A DNA stretch of 64,000 nt from Aldehydirespirator sp965200005 (GTDB taxonomy: Bacteria; Actinomycetota; Acidimicrobiia; Acidimicrobiales; Aldehydirespiratoraceae), in contig OZ241331.1 of NCBI GenBank assembly GCA_965200005.1, positions 372,001 to 436,000 of the forward strand. Direction: 5' to 3'. The first letter of the stretch is position 1; each line of letters starts with the position of its first letter. The notes below the pieces were generated by a model, which worked only from the letters and a program-made list of their open reading frames with translations, was not told the DNA's origin and did no database searches. The position numbers and the translations under genes are program-made. This document shows positions 61,657 to 64,000 of this stretch, in pieces.

Positions 61657-63060
61657 ATGCCCGATATGGGCGACAAAACCCCATCATCCGACGATCCCGA
61701 CGGGGTTGAGGAACTCTTCCGCTCACTCGGCGATCTTGAAGGCTTCGGCGACTCAGATGCCTTCTCCGCTGCTCCAGACAAAGACAAGCCGTCTGATGCA
61801 GGTGGACGCGCCCCTGAGTCGCCAGCGCGCAAGCGACGTCAAGACTCCGGTCGTACGGATGATTCGGCGGGATCTGGAGGCTTCGGTGGGTTCGGGGGCC
61901 TGGGTGGCTTTGGGGGCATTCCTTTCTTTGGTGACCTACTGAAGATGCTGCAGCAAGCCCCGGGAGGCGGGACGCGCCAGGCCCGCGAGGTTGCTCAAAG
62001 TGTCGCCAACGGCGGCGAGTCCGAGCCGAACATCGATCCTGGCCAGCGCATCGCTCTAGAACAACTGGTTCGTGTGGCCGAGCTGAGGGTTGTGGATGCA
62101 ACTGGCCTTGAGCCTGCTGGTGGCTCACCATTGCGGGTTAAAGTAGCGAACCGCTCCCAGTGGGCCAACCGCACGATGAGTGACTACGCACCGATAATCG
62201 ATGCGCTTGCCAGCGCTGCCGCCTCGGGTCGCAGCGATCAGGGCTCTGGCTCGGAGATATCACTCGATGCAATGCTGTCAAGTTTGACACAAGTGATCGG
62301 CCCGATGATGTTGTCTGTCGGCGCTGGAACGATGGTGGGGCGTCTTGCCCAGCGAGCGCTAGGCGGCTATCTGCTACCAATCCCACGAGCCGCCAGTTCG
62401 CCGTTGCTGGTCAACCTGCCAAACGTCGAACGTTTCGGCCGTGAGTGGTCGCTGGATCAAAATGATCTACGTCTGTGGGTTTGCCTTCAGGAAGCGACCT
62501 ACCACTGCGTCTTCGCGGTACCCCACGTGCGCGAGCGTGTGACCGGACTGCTGACACGCCACGCAGAGGCATTTGAACCAAACCCGAGAGGGCTAGACGA
62601 GTTGTTTGGAGATGTCGATCCAGGTGCGGGACTCGAAGGTCTCGCGGCGCTGTCGGCCAAGCTTGAGAATCCCGAGTCATTGCTAGGCATGCTCAGTTCG
62701 CCCGCCCAAAGTGCGATCCGTCCAGAGCTAACGGCCATCTTCGCCGCAGTCACGGGCTTTGTTGACCACACCATGGATCGCATTGGCGGCGAGTTGATCG
62801 GCTCCTACAGCAGGCTGACCGAGGCACTGCGGCGCCACCGTCTTGATGCGAGCACCTCAGAGAGCTTCATCGAGCAGATGCTTGGTCTAGAACTCGACCG
62901 GCAACAGTTTGCGCGCGGTACCGCGTTTGCTAACGGGGTTGTGGAGCGTTCCGGTGAGGCTGGTCTGCAACGCCTATTTGAGCGTCCCGGGAACTTGCCG
63001 ACGCCTAACGAAGTGGACGCTCCAGGATTGTGGCTCGCCCGCATCGAGTTGACTGCCTAG
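61657..63060 (+). CDS. Zincin_2 (DUF2342) putative metalloprotease family protein
   Basis: About 467 residues from the ATG at 61657. A disordered acidic/Gly-rich first part (GGFGGFGGLGGFGG) precedes the conserved core: PLRVKVANRSQWANRTMS, MVGRLAQRALGGYLLPIP, LVNLPNVERFGREWSLD, and a later LAALSAKLENPESLLGML. The motif where this family has HExxH reads LQEATYHCVF, i.e. Gln and Tyr replace the two His. Zinc binding is therefore doubtful. The synteny with UPF0182 and the PDZ protease echoes Rv3193c-Rv3195, although other genes are inserted here. Confidence 0.82.
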   Translation: MPDMGDKTPSSDDPDGVEELFRSLGDLEGFGDSDAFSAAPDKDKPSDAGGRAPESPARKRRQDSGRTDDSAGSGGFGGFGGLGGFGGIPFFGDLLKMLQQAPGGGTRQAREVAQSVANGGESEPNIDPGQRIALEQLVRVAELRVVDATGLEPAGGSPLRVKVANRSQWANRTMSDYAPIIDALASAAASGRSDQGSGSEISLDAMLSSLTQVIGPMMLSVGAGTMVGRLAQRALGGYLLPIPRAASSPLLVNLPNVERFGREWSLDQNDLRLWVCLQEATYHCVFAVPHVRERVTGLLTRHAEAFEPNPRGLDELFGDVDPGAGLEGLAALSAKLENPESLLGMLSSPAQSAIRPELTAIFAAVTGFVDHTMDRIGGELIGSYSRLTEALRRHRLDASTSESFIEQMLGLELDRQQFARGTAFANGVVERSGEAGLQRLFERPGNLPTPNEVDAPGLWLARIELTA

Positions 63061-63092
63061 GTCACGAACCCACCGAGACGGCGCCGGCTCGC

Positions 63093-64000
63093 CTATCGCC
63101 CGCCGCGGCCGTGCGTAGTTGAGCGTCTGCGGCTGATCACAAAGGTGACAAGCGCAAAGCAGACAGTTCCCGCCACCAGCAGCGAGCCGGCACGAGCAGG
63201 GGTGGGCAACACCACCGGTACAAACGCCCCAACAACCCAAGCGATCTGGAATCGAGCCTCAAATCGCGAGAACGAGCGCCCGTGATTGGCATCAGGAGCG
63301 TCCCGCTGCACTAGCGCGTCAAACGCGATCTTGCCACCCGAGGCGCTAATCGCGACTCCCGCCGCGAGGATCGTGGTCCCTTCGAGACCACCAGTCAGGC
63401 TTGACAACAGCGACGCAAAAGCACAGGTGGACAGGGCGCCGAGGACGATCATCTCCTCGGGCACTCGCCTTCGCAGTTCCGGAGCAATCCTCACACCCGC
63501 AAACGCGGCAAGAGCGGCGAATGTCACCACTATCGCGAAATGCCAGGCAGGTGCCCCAGGATCACCGATGATGTCCATTCCCCGCTGGCTGGCGACCGCA
63601 CCACCGAGGGCAGCACCGGATTCGCTGACGTCGAGGCCTTCCTCGCCGCCACGCAACTCAAACGCCAGCAGAAACGTCACGAATCCCACGGCACCCCGAA
63701 GCACTGCGATTACTGACGCTGCGGCCAAGATCGTTGCCGACCGCAGCGCGGTGCGCTCGGTCGGAGTGACCGGTGCGCCTGCTACGGCGACGGGTGGCAA
63801 CTGGAACGTAAGCAACGAGGCGTAGGCATACCCGACCATGGCAGCACCAGCAGCCCACGCAGGGCTGCCGATGAACGCTAACCCTGCCCCAATCCCGGCT
63901 CCGATGAGGCTCATCACGGCGCTGATCACTGCCAACCTGCTATTGGCACGCACCAGACTCTGATCTGAAACCACCAGTCGAGGCACGAGTGCGCTCTTGG
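63093..64000 (-). CDS. MFS transporter, C-terminal portion (cut by the right window edge)
   Basis: About 302 residues in the window with no stop before the right edge. The frame enters at KSALVPRLVVSDQSLVRANS, the loop that follows the sixth helix in many actinobacterial MFS proteins. Hydrophobic helices follow (LAVISAVMSLIGAGIGAGLA, AAGAAMVGYAYASLLTFQ, FVTFLLAFELRGG and others). The N-terminal half lies beyond 64000. An apparent start at 63986 is internal. The substrate is unknown. Confidence 0.75.
   Translation of the reverse strand, partial: KSALVPRLVVSDQSLVRANSRLAVISAVMSLIGAGIGAGLAFIGSPAWAAGAAMVGYAYASLLTFQLPPVAVAGAPVTPTERTALRSATILAAASVIAVLRGAVGFVTFLLAFELRGGEEGLDVSESGAALGGAVASQRGMDIIGDPGAPAWHFAIVVTFAALAAFAGVRIAPELRRRVPEEMIVLGALSTCAFASLLSSLTGGLEGTTILAAGVAISASGGKIAFDALVQRDAPDANHGRSFSRFEARFQIAWVVGAFVPVVLPTPARAGSLLVAGTVCFALVTFVISRRRSTTHGRGGR

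Overview
The window looks like a chromosomal segment of a free-living actinobacterium, most likely of the Acidimicrobiia type. The reasons are the UPF0182 / PDZ-S16 protease / zincin_2 neighbourhood that parallels Rv3193c-Rv3194c-Rv3195 of Mycobacterium tuberculosis, an F420-type luciferase-like oxidoreductase, frequent GTG starts with GGAGG-type ribosome sites, and a high-affinity-type uptake hydrogenase. Lineage is inferred from gene content, not from a marker tree. Genes are tightly packed, and no gene-free stretch exceeds 300 bases.

Layout. (1) 1-3372, minus strand: the start of a class 1 DISARM anti-phage island, with a complete drmD helicase and the first 74 codons of a methylase, cut by the window edge. 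(2) 3534-18184: a [NiFe]-hydrogenase island read outward from a divergent promoter near 10.0 kb. Leftward are three small membrane proteins, a His-rich winged-helix protein, a PadR-like regulator, a CooC-like ATPase, HypC, a SIS-domain protein, HypD and HypE. Rightward are small and large subunits related to group 1h/1l, an M52-like paralogue, a NifU-domain protein, an unknown, the maturation protease, a TPR protein, an unknown and a degenerate biotin-ligase-like protein. HypA, HypB and HypF are not in the window. (3) 18.5-29.5 kb: mixed genes, including Fic, a serine hydrolase, corA broken by one in-frame amber codon, an acyl-CoA-dehydrogenase-like flavoenzyme, a nitroreductase, a MazF-type toxin-antitoxin pair, a DUF4143 ATPase behind a perfect 21-bp palindrome, an LLM oxidoreductase, a frameshifted DddP-like M24 gene and an ornithine cyclodeaminase homologue.

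(4) 29.6-44.8 kb: a catabolic region. An SDR and a DAO-type flavoenzyme on plus face a long minus-strand run that starts next to a divergent IclR regulator. That run holds two tandem extradiol-dioxygenase-like VOC proteins, a histidine phosphatase, a two-subunit dikinase of the phenylphosphate-synthase type, a Rieske oxygenase, a 4-oxalocrotonate-decarboxylase/hydratase homologue and a TRAP transporter of the mannitol/chloroaromatic class. It reads as uptake, activation, oxygenation, ring cleavage and hydration of an unknown, probably phenolic, compound, and is the best candidate for an undescribed system here.

(5) 44.8-53.6 kb: housekeeping and assorted genes, including a HAD hydrolase, ThpR, PyrE, a zinc alcohol dehydrogenase with a coupled mini-ORF, a frameshifted C45 acyltransferase, a second hydratase, the initiator tRNA, an SDR and a GltB-like FMN protein. 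(6) 53.6-64 kb: conserved envelope and core genes, namely UPF0182, PDZ-S16 protease, MreB, MoaE, an epimerase-like protein, a zincin-like protein and a truncated MFS transporter. Three genes (corA, M24, C45) carry single lesions, which may be real decay or assembly error.
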